Source: Lentisphaerota bacterium
Lineage (GTDB): Bacteria > Verrucomicrobiota > Kiritimatiellia > RFP12 > UBA3636
Reading direction: 5' to 3'
Assembly (NCBI GenBank): GCA_012514445.1
Contig: JAAZAI010000328.1
Span: 1 to 15,210, forward strand
DNA: 15,210 nt
The notes beneath the pieces were generated by a model that was not told the DNA's origin, did no database searches, and saw only the letters and a list, made by a program, of their open reading frames with translations. Below, in pieces: positions 12,636 through 15,210 of the stretch. Numbering within the stretch: position 1 is the first letter of the stretch; each line of letters starts with the position of its first letter. The translations under genes and the position numbers were made by a program.

Positions 12636-13844
12636 TTAATCCCGTGTCGCGCCGCCGAAGCCGATCGCGCCGCCGTCGAGCTTGTCGCGGATGGCGTCGA
12701 GGGCTCGACTCACCCGCTCGCGTTTTTCGCGCACCACGTCCGCCTCCGCGACGAAGAGGCCGGGCTGCACGACGCGCGAATCGGAAAGCCCGGTCACGCC
12801 GAAGCCGATCAGCCGCACGCGCCGGCCGCGGAGCGGCTCGCGCTCGAAGAGGCGCAGCGCCGTCTCGCGGAAGGTGAAGTCGTCGCAGGCGGGCGTGGCG
12901 AAGCCCTCCTGGCGCGTGAGCGTCGTGAAGTCCGCCCAGCGCAACTTGATCTTGCCGGTCGAGGCGAAGCGGCCCGCCTCGCGTGTGCGCCGCGCCACGT
13001 CCGCCGCCAGGTCGAGCAGCGTTGCGCGAACGACCGCGACGTCCGCCTCGTCCTCGGCGAAGGTGTGCTCGCGGGAGATGCTCTTCTCCTCGCGCTCGGT
13101 CTCCACGGGCCGATCGTCGAGGCCGACGGCGAGGGCGGCGAGGTGCTCGGCCGCGGCGGCGCCGAGCAGGCGCGAGAGCGTAGCAGGGTAGGCCTTCTGG
13201 ATGTCGCCGATCGTGCGGATGCCGACCTGCTCCAGAATCCCGGTCGCGACCTTGCCGATGCCGAAGATGCGCTTGGCGGGCAGCGGCGCGAGGAACGCGC
13301 GGATGCCCGCGGGGTCGTCGGGGACGAGCGTCAGGCCGTCCGGCTTGTTCAGGTCGCTGGCCACCTTGGCGAGGAACTTGTTGGTGGCGACGCCGACGGA
13401 GGCGGTCAGGCGCAGTTCGCCGTGGATGTCGGCGCGGATGCGCTTCGCGATCGTGGCGGCGTCGCCGAAGAGGCGCCGGGAGCCGGTCACGTCGAGGAAC
13501 GCCTCGTCGCACGAGAGCCCCTCGACGAACGGCGTGTAGCGATCGAAGATCGCGAAGATCTTCGCCGATTCGGCGGAGTACTTGCGATGGTCGGGCGGAA
13601 TGAAGACGGCGTGCGGGCAGAGGCGATAGGCCTCGCGCGAGGGCATGGCGGAATGGATGCCGAACGGGCGCGCCTCGTAGGAGGCCGTGCAGACGATGCC
13701 GCGCTCGTGAGGTCCGCTGCCGATCACGACGGGCTTGCCCCGCAGCTCCGGGCGGTCGCGCTGCTCGACGGCCGCGAAGAAGGCGTCCATGTCCACATGG
13801 AGAATCCGGCGCAGTTCCGCGCCCGCTGCCGCGCCGACGTCCAT
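12636..13844 (-). CDS. dinB: DNA polymerase IV (Y-family translesion polymerase)
   Basis: The 402-residue protein is a complete DinB. The catalytic carboxylates lie in VDMDAFFAAVE (D18) and SCDEAFLDVT (D113, E114). F23 is at the steric-gate position that excludes ribonucleotides. KPDGLT and GIGKVAT mark the thumb/HhH region, and the little-finger domain follows. QPGLF (360-364) fits the QxxLF beta-clamp-binding pattern, though it is internal instead of at the very end. DinB copies past damaged bases at the cost of accuracy. The ATG at 13844 follows the stop of the AI-2E-family gene by 3 bases, so they are co-transcribed. No LexA-type operator was seen in front of this gene; any control would lie further upstream. 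It ends in TAA, and the SIS promoter follows. Confidence 0.95.
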   Translation of the reverse strand: MDVGAAAGAELRRILHVDMDAFFAAVEQRDRPELRGKPVVIGSGPHERGIVCTASYEARPFGIHSAMPSREAYRLCPHAVFIPPDHRKYSAESAKIFAIFDRYTPFVEGLSCDEAFLDVTGSRRLFGDAATIAKRIRADIHGELRLTASVGVATNKFLAKVASDLNKPDGLTLVPDDPAGIRAFLAPLPAKRIFGIGKVATGILEQVGIRTIGDIQKAYPATLSRLLGAAAAEHLAALAVGLDDRPVETEREEKSISREHTFAEDEADVAVVRATLLDLAADVARRTREAGRFASTGKIKLRWADFTTLTRQEGFATPACDDFTFRETALRLFEREPLRGRRVRLIGFGVTGLSDSRVVQPGLFVAEADVVREKRERVSRALDAIRDKLDGGAIGFGGATRD

Positions 13845-13847
13845 CGC

Positions 13848-15152
13848 CTACTCGCCTCCCACGCCGCCGGTTTCATCCTCCGATTCTCGGCCCGCGGCGG
13901 GCGCGAGGTATTCGCGCACCAGGAGCTGCCAGAACACGGCGATGAACGCGCTCAGGGGGATGGCCAGCACCATGCCCAGCGCACCGCCGATGACGGAGCT
14001 CCAGAAGAACAGCGAGAAGATCACGACGAAGGCATTGAGGCCGGTGCGGTTGCCGATGATCCTCGGCGTAATGAAGTAGGCGTCGAGCGACTGGACGCAG
14101 AGGAAGATCAGCGCGACCGCGCCGAGCCTGCCGCCGCTCCCGCCGTCGCCGAAGAGCGCGAGCGCGCCGATCACCGGCATGCCAACGATGTTGCCGAGGT
14201 AGGGCACGATGTTCATGAGCCCCAGCAGCAGCCCCAGCAGCATGCCGTAGGGCAGCCTCGCGACGAGCTGGAAGCCCAGGCCGAAGAGGATGCCTTGCAC
14301 GAGCGCCACCAGCACCTGGCCGCGGAAGAAGACGACGACGAGGCGGATGAACTCGTCGATGAGGAACTTCACGTTGTTGCGCGTCTTGGCGCTGACGCCC
14401 ACGAGCAACTTGGTGAAGTCCGAGCCCTCCAGCGGACGCGAGGCGAGGTAGATCACCGTGTAGACGGGCAGGACGATCCAGCCCGCGAGCGCGCCCAGGA
14501 AGCTGGCCAGGCCGCCCCAGATCGTGGAGGCCGAGCCGCCCAGCGTCGCCGTGATCCTGCCGAGGTCGAACATGTTGGCCGGGTTGAACGCGGCCAGCAC
14601 CCCTTCGAGCTGATGGCGCTCGATGAAGTCGAGCACCTGCGGCGCCTTCTCGCGGGCGGTCTCGGCGATCCACTTCGCCATGCCGGGCGCGGCGTTGACG
14701 AGGGCGAGGAGTTGTTCGACGAGCAGCTTCCCGAAGAACCACAGGAAGAGCCCAAGCGGCACGAAGACCAGCGCGAATAGGACGAGGGCCGCGAAGCCGT
14801 TCGCCGCGCCGCGCGCCGTCCGCTCGCGCCAGCCATCGCCCGCCGCCGGCAGGAAGCGCCCGTGGCCCGGCAGACGCAGCATCCGGCCGCCGACAAGATT
14901 CCAGAAGCCCGAGCGCAGCGCGTCGTAGAGCGGCTGGAAGACCTTGGCGAAGATGATCGCCACGACGGGTGGAAGCAGGACGCTGGCATGCGCCGAGACG
15001 AACCGGAAGAAGTAGTGGAGCCCCACGCCGATGACGATCGCGAAGATCGCCGCCGCCAGCAACGAGATGGCGTTGGCGATGATCTTGTTCTGCCGGCCGG
15101 TGAAGACGATCTTGTTGTCCGTCCTTCCCCCGTGATCCATTGGCTCCTGCAC
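13848..15152 (-). CDS. AI-2E/PerM family (UPF0118) membrane transporter
   Basis: The 434-residue protein shows the AI-2E transporter family plan: paired N-terminal spans (about 28-50 and 58-75), a third at about 118-142, a soluble helical segment (about 145-200), and a C-terminal group of spans. Family-like blocks include LPYGMLLGLLLGLMNIVPYLGNIVG, LDAYFITPRIIGNRTGLN and GMVLAIPLSAFI. Members have been tied to autoinducer-2 export or to Na+/H+ exchange, so the substrate is open. Insertions and a Gly/Glu-rich tail are not conserved features that I know. I place the start at GTG 15152, because AGGGAGGT lies 6 bases upstream. An ATG four codons later (15140) is the alternative. It lies 22 bp after the preceding gene's stop and directly precedes dinB. 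Confidence 0.88.
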   Translation of the reverse strand: MQEPMDHGGRTDNKIVFTGRQNKIIANAISLLAAAIFAIVIGVGLHYFFRFVSAHASVLLPPVVAIIFAKVFQPLYDALRSGFWNLVGGRMLRLPGHGRFLPAAGDGWRERTARGAANGFAALVLFALVFVPLGLFLWFFGKLLVEQLLALVNAAPGMAKWIAETAREKAPQVLDFIERHQLEGVLAAFNPANMFDLGRITATLGGSASTIWGGLASFLGALAGWIVLPVYTVIYLASRPLEGSDFTKLLVGVSAKTRNNVKFLIDEFIRLVVVFFRGQVLVALVQGILFGLGFQLVARLPYGMLLGLLLGLMNIVPYLGNIVGMPVIGALALFGDGGSGGRLGAVALIFLCVQSLDAYFITPRIIGNRTGLNAFVVIFSLFFWSSVIGGALGMVLAIPLSAFIAVFWQLLVREYLAPAAGRESEDETGGVGGE

Positions 15153-15157
15153 GGTCG

Positions 15158-15166
15158 ACCTCCCTG
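15158..15166 (-). promoter_or_regulatory. Ribosome binding site deciding a GTG start
   Basis: Read on the minus strand, CAGGGAGGT ends about 6 bases before the GTG at 15152. This favours GTG over the ATG at 15140, whose only upstream purine run (AGGAG) is 3 bases away. Confidence 0.65.
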
Positions 15167-15174
15167 CGGCGGAT

Positions 15175-15210
15175 TCAGTCCGCGATGGGCTTCATCAGTT
15201 TGGCGAACGC
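15175..15210 (-). CDS. C-terminal tail of an unidentified upstream gene
   Basis: On the minus strand a frame is open from the window edge and ends in TGA at 15175-15177. It gives the last 11 residues, AFAKLMKPIAD. The stop lies 22 bp before the GTG of the transporter gene, which fits an operon. The piece is too short to identify, and an open frame of this length can occur by chance. Confidence 0.4.
   Translation of the reverse strand, partial: AFAKLMKPIAD

Noticed and set aside
12528..14780. Plus-strand open frame of 750 codons opposite dinB and the AI-2E-family gene
   Set aside because: It is antisense to two clear genes and its product is an Asp/Glu/Arg/His-rich sequence with no motif.

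Overview
The window comes from a high-GC bacterium. The gene mix suggests a member of the PVC group (Kiritimatiellota, Lentisphaerota or Verrucomicrobiota): a MocA-type oxidoreductase paired with a TIM-barrel epimerase, an AAA/DUF4143 remnant, a TPR lipoprotein linked to a divergent ExbB/ExbD set, and GC-rich extragenic repeats. This placement is inferred from gene content and the look of the DNA; no marker gene is present.

Layout. (1) Positions 1-2405 look like an accessory region. They hold the 3' part of a tandem AAA+ ATPase gene, about 490 bp of repeat-rich DNA without a gene, and a DUF4143 gene that has lost its N-terminal ATPase half. (2) On the minus strand from 5639 down to 2444 is a tight three-gene cluster: a Gfo/Idh/MocA oxidoreductase interrupted by an in-frame amber codon, a sugar phosphate isomerase/epimerase-like protein, and a membrane protein built from two similar halves. 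(3) On the plus strand, 5865-10516 is a four-gene operon: a large TPR lipoprotein, an ExbB/TolQ-like channel subunit, an ExbD-like protein, and a small single-span protein that may be a second ExbD- or TonB-like partner. (4) On the minus strand, 15210 down to 10529, are the tail of an unknown gene, an AI-2E-family (PerM-like) membrane protein, DNA polymerase IV, a GlmS-like SIS-domain sugar isomerase with its own promoter, and a D-2-hydroxyacid dehydrogenase.

The most interesting part is region 3. Aligned by eye, the ExbB-like protein lacks the usual TM2 Thr and the TM3 Glu, and the ExbD-like protein has Asn where the family has its proton-carrying Asp. The following small gene places an Asp at the matching point of its only membrane span. 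This could be a motor with two different ExbD-type subunits, or a complex that no longer uses the ion gradient. No TonB, TolA, TolB or Pal gene lies beside it.

Regions 2 and 4 suggest carbohydrate metabolism (oxidoreductase plus epimerase; sugar-phosphate isomerase plus 2-hydroxyacid dehydrogenase), but no substrate can be named from the sequence. The oxidoreductase is either a recent pseudogene, a sequencing error, or a readthrough case.
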